DNA of 64,000 bases, from the NCBI RefSeq assembly GCF_013408095.1, contig NZ_JACBZF010000001.1, positions 868,001 to 932,000 on the forward strand, in the 5' to 3' direction. The stretch comes from Novosphingobium marinum (GTDB taxonomy: Bacteria; Pseudomonadota; Alphaproteobacteria; Sphingomonadales; Sphingomonadaceae). The notes beneath the pieces were generated by a model, which saw nothing but the letters and a program-made list of their open reading frames with translations, made no database searches and had not been told where the DNA came from. The position numbers and the translations under genes were made by a program. Positions 15,170 to 25,118 of the stretch are shown here, in pieces. Every line of letters starts with the position of its first letter. Position 1 is the first letter of the stretch.

Positions 15170-15525
15170 GACCGCCCTCCCAGCCCTCTCGGGCGCCACG
15201 TGAGCACCGTGCACCCGGACGGCGTCTTACCGCCCTGCCGCTGCTCCTCGACGGCCTGCTCGTAGCGCTCGCTGTCGGTAAGGACAGGCTCGGGCTCGAT
15301 CTCCGAAGGCTTGCGACGCTTCGGATCGAACGGAATGATGGGGAGCCCTGCCTTGCGATGACAGGTGCGATCGATCCACTCGAACATCTCATGCCGGGTG
15401 GCAAAGTGATCGGACTGCAGGTTTGGAAGTCCGCCGTCGATATAGCGTGCCTGCCACCGGTTTGTTGAGCATTCCCTGTATTCGATGGCCCGCTCCATCA
15501 GCCCGTCGAAAAGCAGCACCGTCAT
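15166..15525 (-). CDS. hypothetical phage protein in the early operon
   Basis: 119 residues. Start MTVLLFDGLMER with GGGAGG 6 nt upstream. It contains aromatic and charged residues in a mixed alpha/beta pattern (WQARYIDGGLPNLQSDHFAT), then a basic segment and an acidic helix. No family recognised. ATGA overlaps couple it to the 56-residue gene before it and the 54-residue gene after it. Confidence 0.7.
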   Translation of the reverse strand: MTVLLFDGLMERAIEYRECSTNRWQARYIDGGLPNLQSDHFATRHEMFEWIDRTCHRKAGLPIIPFDPKRRKPSEIEPEPVLTDSERYEQAVEEQRQGGKTPSGCTVLTWRPRGLGGRS

Positions 15526-15692
15526 GTCCGACCTCCCGCCAGTTCGGCCACGAAGCGCTCGCCAAGATGGCGGGCGATAAGGTCGGGAAGGCTTGCCGTG
15601 CGGGGCGTTTCGGAGTATGTGGATTGCTGATCGCCCGGTCCAGGAATGATCAGCGCCCCGCCCCGTGCGGGGCGTTTTCGTTCCGGGGTCAT
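15522..15692 (-). CDS. small phage protein linking the AlpA-like gene to the early operon
   Basis: 56 residues. The ATG overlaps the AlpA-like stop (ATGA) and its stop overlaps the next start (ATGA), so it fills the interval exactly. The C-terminal half, SLPDLIARHLGERFVAELAG, has good amphipathic helix character. The N-terminus is basic (MTPERKRPARGG). No family recognised. A GC-rich hairpin near 15653-15676 lies inside it and is therefore probably not a terminator. Confidence 0.55.
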   Translation of the reverse strand: MTPERKRPARGGALIIPGPGDQQSTYSETPRTASLPDLIARHLGERFVAELAGGRT

Positions 15693-15859
15693 GCTTCCGC
15701 CACTCCCACGAATTCGCGCAGGCTCTGGACGTCGATCAGACGCCGGCTGCCGACCTTGAACGAACGCAGCTTGCCAGATTCCATCGCCCGATAGAGGGTG
15801 GCGCGGTGAAGGCTCGTGAGTTCCGCAGCCTTCGAGATGCTTACAGTGATCTGTTCCAT
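15689..15859 (-). CDS. AlpA/excisionase-type helix-turn-helix regulator
   Basis: 56 residues from MEQITVSISKAAELTSL. A winged helix-turn-helix of the HTH_17/AlpA type: SKAAELTSLHRATLYRAMES, then GKLRSFKVGSRRLI, then DVQSLREFV. Such proteins act as excisionases or activators of integrase and early genes. GGAG lies 6 nt before this ATG; an upstream Met has none. It is the first gene of a chain of five overlapping genes ending in the primase-helicase, so it may control its own operon and also prophage excision. Confidence 0.85.
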   Translation of the reverse strand: MEQITVSISKAAELTSLHRATLYRAMESGKLRSFKVGSRRLIDVQSLREFVGVAEA

Positions 15860-15906
15860 GTTGTCTCCTGCGTCAGCTTGCGACGCGGGCAACATTGCTC
15901 GTTTAC

Positions 15907-16566
15907 CTACTTCGAGGCGGGGGGGGATTTTTCGGAAATTAGAACAGGCGTGAGCGTGCTCTTCGGAAACTGCATTCCAACGGCGCCTGCAAATTGAAGG
16001 CGGCCATAACTGTTATCGACGGTTTCCGGCATCCAATCCGAGGGTTGGTTCAGTAGATAGAGAGAAAAACTGGGCCATCTTTCTGTAAGCGATGAGCCGA
16101 CGAACATCTGTCTTACAGCTTTGGAACATAACCATGCGCGAAACGCTGCGAGGTGAGCGGCATGACGCCAATTGGACCACTTCGAATCCCACTCCGCGGA
16201 GTCTTTCAGGATCGACAAGGTATCCGAAATTGGCGCGCCAAAAGCCTTCAGCTTCACGTCTTCTACAAGCCCTGCACGGTCGATCATCTCGGAAAGCTTC
16301 ATTTCGAAGGCTGCTCCGACCTTAACTGCCCGTTGAAGGCGCCGTCCAACATCCTCGACACCAAGGCGAGCTTCGTTAGAACTCAGATGGCCCGGTAGCT
16401 TCACGCCGTCGTTGAGGTATTTCCAAGCTAAGAGCTTTTTTGCTCCGGAATTAGGCGTCCCCGGCTTGGCCAGAATCCCGAGCAGATGAGCAGCGCCTTG
16501 CGCGCTGACTTCGATCAGTATGGGCGTTCCGCGGAAATTTGCCACTAACGGTTGGTTCGAAATCAT
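15907..16566 (-). CDS. hypothetical low-GC protein, probable prophage cargo
   Basis: About 219 residues from MISNQPLVANFRG (AGGA 7 nt upstream). A further ATG at 16605 would add 13 residues but has no ribosome binding site. It is soluble, with helices at about 30-70 and 95-140, and Trp-rich around WDSKWSNWRHAAHLAAFRAW. No family recognised. Its GC content is clearly lower than that of the phage genes around it and it uses AT-ending codons freely, so it may have been acquired separately. A defence or immunity role would be plausible for such a position but has no sequence support. Confidence 0.65.
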   Translation of the reverse strand: MISNQPLVANFRGTPILIEVSAQGAAHLLGILAKPGTPNSGAKKLLAWKYLNDGVKLPGHLSSNEARLGVEDVGRRLQRAVKVGAAFEMKLSEMIDRAGLVEDVKLKAFGAPISDTLSILKDSAEWDSKWSNWRHAAHLAAFRAWLCSKAVRQMFVGSSLTERWPSFSLYLLNQPSDWMPETVDNSYGRLQFAGAVGMQFPKSTLTPVLISEKSPPASK

Positions 16567-16635
16567 GAGTAATTCCTCGCGAGCAAAGATTGCCGGGCTC
16601 GTCATTCGCAGACAAGCCCGGCTGACAGGACGCGA

Positions 16636-17046
16636 TCAGTAACCGTCCTGTTGTTCGCGTCCGTCATGCTCGCATCCGCCCGGATCGGCGACAGGGCAAC
16701 CGGGGCCAGCGTTGATGATCGGACCATGCCAGAAAGCGTCCTCTGCCATCGTTTCCTCGCCATCGTCGTCGACGCCACGATCGGGATCACCAATAACGCA
16801 GCCCGGGCCGTCCGATCGAACCGCGAGACCAAAATCAGTGCAGCGCGATATTTCGTCCTCATCGCACAGACCCTCGCAGTCCGGATCTCCATCCTGCAGG
16901 TCGGCAAGCTCGATCGCCACCGCAATAAAGCCTTCGAGCTGCTGGCGATCGAAACGGCCCAGGACGCGCATGAGAGCGGCGGGCGGTGCCATAGAGGTAA
17001 AGGGTGCATTTGCGCCTTGGGGCGCGCTAAGGGCTGTCTCAGCCAT
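16636..17046 (-). CDS. acidic phage protein with Cys-containing tail
   Basis: 136 residues from MAETALSAPQGAN; GGAG is 8 nt upstream. Residues 1-60 are helical (PAALMRVLGRFDRQQLEGFI). The rest is extremely Asp/Glu/Gly-rich with cysteines in motifs such as PDCEGLCDEDE and GCPVADPGGCEHD. Asp-rich proteins of this pattern occur in early regions of sphingomonad phages, but their function is not known to me. Calcium or DNA-mimic roles are only possibilities. Confidence 0.65.
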   Translation of the reverse strand: MAETALSAPQGANAPFTSMAPPAALMRVLGRFDRQQLEGFIAVAIELADLQDGDPDCEGLCDEDEISRCTDFGLAVRSDGPGCVIGDPDRGVDDDGEETMAEDAFWHGPIINAGPGCPVADPGGCEHDGREQQDGY

Positions 17047-17127
17047 ATTCTCGACTCCTTGGTTAGTCGGTTTGTGGTGAGGGCCAGCGAAGGGAGGCAC
17101 CCCAACGCTGGCCCGCTTGTTATCGGC

Positions 17128-18330
17128 TCACGCCGATTTCTGAGCCGCGCCGATCGGCACGACGTTGGTTCCATCTCCTGACAAAGACGGGGCGGCGAAC
17201 CTGCCCCATGCATCCATGAGCGAGCGCCGCAGGTCCTGAAGATCGGACCGCAGGTACGCCTGCTCGGTTTTCGTGCCGACGTTGTGCGCCAACGCCATTT
17301 CCGCGACCATCGCGGGGACGGTCGGCATTGCCTCGGCTGCCCAGTCGCGAAAGGCGGAGCGGAAACCATGCACCGTCGCCTCTTCGCCGGCCGTGCGCAT
17401 CACCTTTGTCAGCGTCATGTCGCTCAGCGAGGAGCCTCGGCGGCTACCGGGGAAGATCAGCCCATCCTCGCCGAATGCCTTGCGGGCGTGCTCCAGAATG
17501 GCGATCGCGGCATCGTTGAGCGTGACGACGTGCTGGATGCCGGTCTTCATGAGTTCGGCGGGCCGCGTCCATTTGCGGCCCTCGATATCGATATGCTCCC
17601 ATCGCGCCGAGCGAACCTCGCCGCTGCGCGCGGCCGTCAGGATCGTGAAGAGCAGCGCCAGTCGCCCAGAGGTTTGTTCGAGCGCCAGTTGCCCGGCAAG
17701 AAAGTCGGGGACCTGCTTGTAGGGCATCGCGGCGAAGTTTCCGCTCTTGGGCTGCTTTGCGAGGCCATCGCGCAGTTCGCGCGAATCTGGCAACGCAGCC
17801 GCGCGCCATCCACGCGCTTTGGAGAAGCTCAGCACCTGCATCAGGCGGACCCGGACCTTTTGCGCGATCGCCGGCTTCTCGGTCCAGATAGGCGACAGCG
17901 TCGCGATCACGTCGGCCGTGGTTATCTGGTCGACCCGCTTGCTGCCGAGCTTGGGAAGCACGTGGTCGCTCAGCGAAGATTTGAATGCGGCGGCGTTCTT
18001 CTCGCTCCAGCCCTTCGAGAGTTCGTTGTGGGCGCTCTGCATCGCTTCCCTGAAGGTCGGAATGCGAACCTTCTCGCGATCACGTTCCTCGCGCGCGTTC
18101 TTCCCCTGGCGAGCCAGCTTGCGCAGATAGTAGGCTTTCTCTCGCGCCTCGGCCAACGTAAGGTCGGCTGGGTATCCCCCGAGCCCGATATCCTCCCGCC
18201 TGCCCTGAAACTGCACCCGTAATATCCACGAACGCGAACCGCTCGGCTTCACCCTCAGGTAAAGCCCGGCGCCGTCGCCGTAGACGCCCGGCTTGGCGTT
18301 CTTGACCTTGAGTTCGGTGAGCTTTCCCAT
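17128..18330 (-). CDS. int: tyrosine integrase, P4-type
   Basis: Site-specific recombinase for prophage integration. 400 residues from MGKLTELKVKNA. An N-terminal DUF4102-type arm-binding domain (GLYLRVKPSGSRSWILRVQF) is followed by a SAM-like core-binding domain. The catalytic domain has R in TAARSGEVRSARW, HxxR in VHGFRSAFRDW, and the nucleophile Tyr in TEQAYLRSD. Full length for the family, all catalytic residues present. It is the outermost gene of the prophage on this side, transcribed inwards, as usual for P4-type elements. A further upstream ATG at 18357 adds nine residues that overlap direct repeats. Confidence 0.95.
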   Translation of the reverse strand: MGKLTELKVKNAKPGVYGDGAGLYLRVKPSGSRSWILRVQFQGRREDIGLGGYPADLTLAEAREKAYYLRKLARQGKNAREERDREKVRIPTFREAMQSAHNELSKGWSEKNAAAFKSSLSDHVLPKLGSKRVDQITTADVIATLSPIWTEKPAIAQKVRVRLMQVLSFSKARGWRAAALPDSRELRDGLAKQPKSGNFAAMPYKQVPDFLAGQLALEQTSGRLALLFTILTAARSGEVRSARWEHIDIEGRKWTRPAELMKTGIQHVVTLNDAAIAILEHARKAFGEDGLIFPGSRRGSSLSDMTLTKVMRTAGEEATVHGFRSAFRDWAAEAMPTVPAMVAEMALAHNVGTKTEQAYLRSDLQDLRRSLMDAWGRFAAPSLSGDGTNVVPIGAAQKSA

Positions 18331-18345
18331 TGGAAGCCATTTCTC

Positions 18346-18369
18346 CAGTTCCCACACCCAGTTCCCACA
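18346..18369. repeat. tandem 11-bp direct repeat next to the integrase gene
   Basis: CAGTTCCCACA occurs at 18346-18356 and again at 18359-18369, a 13-bp period, immediately upstream of the integrase start. Short direct repeats at this place are often arm-type binding sites of integrase or excisionase. That role is inferred from position. Confidence 0.5.
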
Positions 18370-18727
18370 TTTGTAGTGCGCTTTGGCGAGACGTCAAGCG
18401 ACATTGTGAAACAGGAAATCCTAAGAAAGCTCGGTTTTCTGGGGATTTTCAAGCTACACCGTGCAACATCCTGAAACGCCCAGGACAGGCCAGTTATACT
18501 CCTACTCGGGGAGCCATTTTCCTTCCGCAAGCGCCAATCGCTCGGACGCCGCTCGCACGGCATTCTCCTCCTCATCCATCTGTTTGAAATCATGCGTTTG
18601 TTCTGACGCATTGACGTCTAATGCCCGTCGCGACTGACGCGTAATTCAATTATGGGGCGATGTGCATTGTAAAGATCGCCCAATCGGGTATCCTGTAGCC
18701 ATACATTTCCTTACCGGGAGAAGCAGG
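18370..18727. other. prophage-chromosome junction, no confident gene
   Basis: Lies between the integrase and the OmpA-like gene and should contain the attachment site. No tRNA, tmRNA or obvious core duplication is visible. One short minus-strand frame (18502-18579, beginning MDEEENAVRAASERLALAEG and ending KWLPE) has protein-like composition and stays open upstream without a start. It may be a truncated host or phage gene end. The sequence near 18600-18650 holds several short TGACG-containing repeats. Confidence 0.4.
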
Positions 18728-19402
18728 ATGCGTAGTTTCGTACCCATGCGCGTGCTTGCCGCAGGGGCGCTGCTCGCGCCCGTCGCGGTACAGGCCGCGG
18801 AACCGCAGGCTCAGGTTACCGTCGACGACATCGTATGCCGTTATACGGGCGAATGCGAAGCCGATGCCTCGCAGGCCAAGGAAGAAGCGCCGACGCGCGG
18901 CTTCTCCTTCCAGCCGCACCAGAACAAGCCCAAGGCAACGACACCCAGCCCCGCTGCTGCGCCGGCGCAGGCCGCAGCCCGCCCCGCTTCGCGTCCGACC
19001 GCACCCGTCCGGCCCGCGCCGCGCAAGAAGGCCGAACCCGCGCCGAAGCCGACCATCGGGGTCAGCCGCAACGACCTTCTCGTCTCGTTCCGCAACAATT
19101 CGTACGAACTGACCGACCAGGCAAAGGCGAACATCCGCGTCTTCGCCCAGGCGCTCAAGACGCCGCAGCTTTCGGACCGCAAGTTCGAGATTTCGGGCCA
19201 TACCAACGCGACGGGTTCGGCGTCCTACAACGAAGAACTATCGCGTGAGCGCGCGTCCTCGGTCGCCAAGTATCTCGAGGAACTGCAGGTCGACACCTCG
19301 CGCCTGGTCACCAAGGGCTACGGCTTCCAGAAGCCCCTGCCGGACCGCAACGCTACCGCGCCGGAAAATCGCCGGGTCGAAGCGGCGATCATCGTTCCCT
19401 GA
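18728..19402 (+). CDS. OmpA-family peptidoglycan-binding protein
   Basis: 224 residues. A signal peptide (MRSFVPMRVLAAGALLAPVAVQAA) is followed by a low-complexity Ala/Pro-rich linker at about 55-115 and a C-terminal OmpA-like domain. The domain contains FEISGHTNATGSASYNEEL, SRERASSVAKYLEEL, VTKGYGFQKPL and a final NRRVEAAI. The domain binds diaminopimelate in peptidoglycan, and the protein should be periplasmic or outer-membrane attached. No lipobox Cys is at the cleavage site and there is no beta-barrel. The start at 18728 follows GGAGAAGCAGG. It is the first host gene beyond the prophage. Confidence 0.88.
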   Translation: MRSFVPMRVLAAGALLAPVAVQAAEPQAQVTVDDIVCRYTGECEADASQAKEEAPTRGFSFQPHQNKPKATTPSPAAAPAQAAARPASRPTAPVRPAPRKKAEPAPKPTIGVSRNDLLVSFRNNSYELTDQAKANIRVFAQALKTPQLSDRKFEISGHTNATGSASYNEELSRERASSVAKYLEELQVDTSRLVTKGYGFQKPLPDRNATAPENRRVEAAIIVP

Positions 19403-19456
19403 GGATAGTCCGGCATCGTCGATACGAATGACGGATCTCCCGGCCTGAACGCATGC

Positions 19457-20161
19457 GTGTTCGGCGCGTCCGGTGGTGTCGGTCGTGCGCTTTGCGAAGC
19501 ACTCGCGCATCGCGAAGATGTCGCGGTCGTTCATGCGGGGGCGCGAAACGTCGAATCCGTCGAAAGGCGCCCCAGGGTCGAGCCGTTCGCTTTCGACCTC
19601 AAGCAGGAACAGTCGATAGAGGCCGCCGCCGAACGCATCGGTGAGCACGGGCCGCTCGATCTCGTCATCGTGGCGACGGGCGTACTCCAGACAGACGCAT
19701 ACGGTCCGGAGAAAAGCTGGTCGGCAATCGATCCCGTAGCGATGGCCGAAGTGTTCGCGATCAACACCATCGGGCCGGCGGTGATCGGCAAGCACTTCAT
19801 CCCCCTTCTGAGGCGCGAGGGCCGTCCCGTTTTCGCGGCGCTGGCGGCACGTGTCGGCTCGATCGGGGACAACGGGCTCGGCGGATGGCACAGCTATCGC
19901 GCGTCGAAGGCCGCGCTCGTGATGATCGTGCGCAACTTCGCGCTCGAACTCGGTCGCCGCAACAGGGGCGCCATCGCGGTAACGCTGCATCCTGGCACGG
20001 TCGACACCGCGCTTTCGGAACCGTTCCAGTCGAGCGTACCCGAAGGAAAGCTGTTCACGCCCGCCTACTCGGCCGAGCGTCTCCTTTCGGTCATCGACGG
20101 TCTGGAAGGGAAAGACAGCGGACACCAGTTTGCATGGGACGGCGAACGCATCCCGTACTGA
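19457..20161 (+). CDS. short-chain dehydrogenase/reductase (SDR)
   Basis: 234 residues. The nucleotide-binding motif GASGGVGRA is very near the N-terminus, NxG is replaced by VIVATGVL, the active-site Ser region lies around AARVGSIGD, and the Tyr-Lys pair is in SYRASKAAL. This matches the CsgA-like SDRs. The only in-frame start is GTG at 19457, which leaves almost nothing before the Rossmann motif and has no ribosome binding site. An ATG at 19428 in another frame would supply a more normal N-terminus (see findings). Substrate unknown. Convergent with the oxygenase gene, 7 nt apart. Confidence 0.8.
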   Translation: MFGASGGVGRALCEALAHREDVAVVHAGARNVESVERRPRVEPFAFDLKQEQSIEAAAERIGEHGPLDLVIVATGVLQTDAYGPEKSWSAIDPVAMAEVFAINTIGPAVIGKHFIPLLRREGRPVFAALAARVGSIGDNGLGGWHSYRASKAALVMIVRNFALELGRRNRGAIAVTLHPGTVDTALSEPFQSSVPEGKLFTPAYSAERLLSVIDGLEGKDSGHQFAWDGERIPY

Positions 20162-20168
20162 TACGCCC

Positions 20169-20798
20169 TCAACTCATTTCCTTTTCGAGCACCGTCATGT
20201 TGAAGGCGATCGAGATACGCTCGTCCCGGGCCATGTTCGGATGCACCCAATGCCAGAGGTGGCTGGGGAAGACGAGCATTTCGCCCTCGCCGGGCCGGAC
20301 GAGCATGCGCTTTGGATACATCTTGCGCCCCAGTGCGAACGGTGCCTCGAATGTCAGCGCGGGGTTGAGGAATTCGATGGCTGCGCCGTGGTCCCGCCGG
20401 GAAATCGGGCAGGCAACGTAATAGACCCCCGACAGGTGGTTGCTCGCGTGATCGTGCGGCGCATTGAAGCCGTTTTGCGGGTTGACGTTCACCCAGCCGT
20501 CAAGCTTGTGCCGATGCCTTGCAAGATCGAAGTCCTTCCAGAAGCGACGCACTGACTTCGTCAGCCCTTCCCTGAGATGCACGCAAAGCTCGCGGAAAGA
20601 CGGGTCCGCGAGTTCGAAGATATCGGATTGCGAATGCCAGCCGGCGTGGTTGCTGCGCTCCGTTCCCCCGTCCGTGGCCTGCAGCGCCGCAATCGCTTCA
20701 CGCAGGCGCCGGTTCAGGCCTGCTCCGCCGGGCACCTGATAGGCATCGATCCACGAAGCGAACGCCGGGATCGCCGCCTTCTGTTTCAGCTCGTCCAC
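20169..20798 (-). CDS. putative 2OG-Fe(II) oxygenase, TIGR02466 family
   Basis: 209 residues. The Fe(II) ligands are H and D in the PHDHASNHLSGVYYV segment and H in LWHWVHPN. The 2-oxoglutarate-binding Arg is in RISIAFNM. This layout matches TIGR02466, a family of putative 2OG-Fe(II) oxygenases common in alphaproteobacteria and marine phages, whose substrate is unknown. It lies 25 nt upstream of the end of secA, on the same strand, and may be read through from it. Confidence 0.85.
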   Translation of the reverse strand: MDELKQKAAIPAFASWIDAYQVPGGAGLNRRLREAIAALQATDGGTERSNHAGWHSQSDIFELADPSFRELCVHLREGLTKSVRRFWKDFDLARHRHKLDGWVNVNPQNGFNAPHDHASNHLSGVYYVACPISRRDHGAAIEFLNPALTFEAPFALGRKMYPKRMLVRPGEGEMLVFPSHLWHWVHPNMARDERISIAFNMTVLEKEMS

Positions 20799-20823
20799 GT
20801 TCCACCCCCTCCCGGAAGCCGGC

Positions 20824-23565
<2,742 letters not shown>

Positions 23566-23657
23566 GGCTTAATTCCTGATTTCGTATCGATGGATGCAGA
23601 CTGGCGGGTCGTGCTGACGCCGACCTTGCCCCAAGGGATCGGATAGGGGCGAACGCG

Positions 23658-23936
23658 CTATTCGTGCGCGCGGTCGATCCCGGTCTGCACCGTGGAAACG
23701 GGGGGCGCGACACGCGACCCGGTCGGCGAGGACGCCCGCATTGTCGTGGTTCGGGGCGTCCTGTCCACGAAGGACACCGACGCTGCGGACACCTTGCCGG
23801 GCTGCGTCGCAGCCGGGAGCGAGAGCGCGCTTACCTCGCAATTTCCGCCGTAGATCGTGCGCGCACTTGTCGGGGCCGCAAGAGCAGCAAGTCCGGACAG
23901 CAGGGCCACGATCGCAAGGAGCAGGCGGTATGCCAT
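23658..23936 (-). CDS. small secreted protein upstream of secA; SecM-like leader candidate
   Basis: 92 residues. A clear signal peptide (MAYRLLLAIVALLSGLAALA, cleavage after PTSA), one Cys, then a Pro/Ser/Thr-rich chain ending RVAPPVSTVQTGIDRAHE. No domain recognised. Codon third positions are GC-rich as in host genes, which supports coding. The ribosome binding site is weak. It is in the secA transcription direction, 92 nt before secA. The C-terminal end has loose similarity to the SecM arrest region (FSTPVWISQAQGIRAGP). That, with the position, suggests a translation-arrest monitor of secretion, but homology is not shown. Confidence 0.6.
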   Translation of the reverse strand: MAYRLLLAIVALLSGLAALAAPTSARTIYGGNCEVSALSLPAATQPGKVSAASVSFVDRTPRTTTMRASSPTGSRVAPPVSTVQTGIDRAHE

Positions 23937-24058
23937 TGCTGCCAGATAAGGGCTCCGCCCCGACGCGTCCAGTACGGCGAGGGCGAATAGTCCCCGTGCT
24001 TTTGCGGGGATTTAACCATTTCCCGATTATTCGTCGCCCAAACGAGGGGACGAAGTTC

Positions 24059-25087
24059 ATGCAGCCCGGAGTACATGCGGGAAGACTGATACAACTCGAC
24101 GGATTGCGCGGTATCGCCGCGATTGCCGTCATGCTCTTCCATGTCGGAACCGTGTTCGGGATTTCGACCCCGTTCTCTCGCAGCTACCTTTTCGTCGACA
24201 TGTTCTTCGTCCTCAGCGGTTTCGTGCTGACGCTCGTGGCCGAGCCTCGGATGGCGAAGGGGCAGACCGGCCTCGGATTTCTTGCCGCGCGGGTGAAACG
24301 GCTTTGGCCGACAATCGCGGTCGGCGCGCTGATCGGTGCGGCGGTCATGGGCAGCACGGAGGGCTGGAGCGACGTTCCGCTTCTCCTCGTCATGGCGCTG
24401 GCGATGATCCCGACATTCACGATGTCCTGGCAGGTCTTTCCGCTCAACGGACCGCAATGGTCGCTTTTCCACGAGATCGTCGCCAACATCGCGCATGCCT
24501 TCCTGCTGCGCTATCTGGGCGACCGGACACTTCTTGCCGTCGCGCTCCTCTCCGGCACCCTGCTGGCCTGGACAATCCTGCATTTCGGCGCGAACGGCCT
24601 TGGTCCGGACGCGGGCAATTTCGCCTGGTCTTTCCCCCGGATCGCATTCTCCTACATCATCGGCATCTGGTTCGGTCGCAAGTTTGCCAAGGGGCAGTAC
24701 AAACCGATCCTTTCGTGGAGCGCCGCGCTCATCGGTCCGATCGCGATCGCGATGTCGCTGCGTTACCTGCCGATCAGCCGACCGGTGGGCGACATGCTCG
24801 TGACGATATTTGTGTTCCCCGCCCTCTTCTGGGCGTGCGCCCTGGCGACGCCGCCGGCCTCGGTCCATCGGGTCCTCGAAAAGCTGGGAGCGCTCTCGTT
24901 CCCGCTGTACGCCGTTCACCTGCCACTGCTGCTGTGGACGGCGAGTTTCGGCAAGTCGGGATGGTTCGCGGTGTGCGGCATCGCCGTATCGCTGCTGGCC
25001 GCGCAGGCGATGGCGGTCGCTACCGAGGCGTTCTCCGCGCGCAAGTCAAGGCAGCGGCGCGCGGCGCGGGCTGCGGCTACCGCTTGA
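24059..25087 (+). CDS. membrane acyltransferase, acyltransferase-3 family
   Basis: 342 residues. The family signature is at the N-terminus: LDGLRGIAAIAVMLFHV, with the catalytic His in MLFHV, followed by SYLFVDMFFVLSGFVLT. About ten membrane segments span the rest, ending in an Arg/Ala-rich cytoplasmic tail. Such proteins transfer acyl groups to sugars of the envelope, exopolysaccharides or antibiotics; the target here is unknown. The start at 24059 has GAGGGG about 12 nt upstream and is the Met just before the conserved block. It is divergent from the small secreted-protein gene and 31 nt before argJ. Confidence 0.88.
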   Translation: MQPGVHAGRLIQLDGLRGIAAIAVMLFHVGTVFGISTPFSRSYLFVDMFFVLSGFVLTLVAEPRMAKGQTGLGFLAARVKRLWPTIAVGALIGAAVMGSTEGWSDVPLLLVMALAMIPTFTMSWQVFPLNGPQWSLFHEIVANIAHAFLLRYLGDRTLLAVALLSGTLLAWTILHFGANGLGPDAGNFAWSFPRIAFSYIIGIWFGRKFAKGQYKPILSWSAALIGPIAIAMSLRYLPISRPVGDMLVTIFVFPALFWACALATPPASVHRVLEKLGALSFPLYAVHLPLLLWTASFGKSGWFAVCGIAVSLLAAQAMAVATEAFSARKSRQRRAARAAATA

Positions 25088-25118
25088 CCTGACGCGACGA
25101 CGCGCTAGCGCCGGGTGC

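Larger units (their letters stand above)
1..18370. mobile_element. prophage, integrase-side part (left end outside window)
   Basis: A block of phage genes: P4-type integrase at the right edge, AlpA-like regulator, primase/helicase, HigA-like regulators, terminase subunits, and tail genes including a tape measure protein. Almost all are on the minus strand with 1-16 nt overlaps. The right boundary lies between the integrase start and the OmpA-like gene at 18728. No attL was found, and phage-type genes continue to the left edge of the window, so the element is cut. I found no tRNA or tmRNA at the right junction that could be the insertion target. Head genes are missing from the visible part. 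Confidence 0.9.

Noticed and set aside
15650..15680. GC-rich hairpin followed by TTTT on the plus strand, like an intrinsic terminator
   Set aside because: It falls inside a start-stop coupled minus-strand gene (15522-15692), and no plus-strand gene ends there. In the direction of transcription it has no T-tract.
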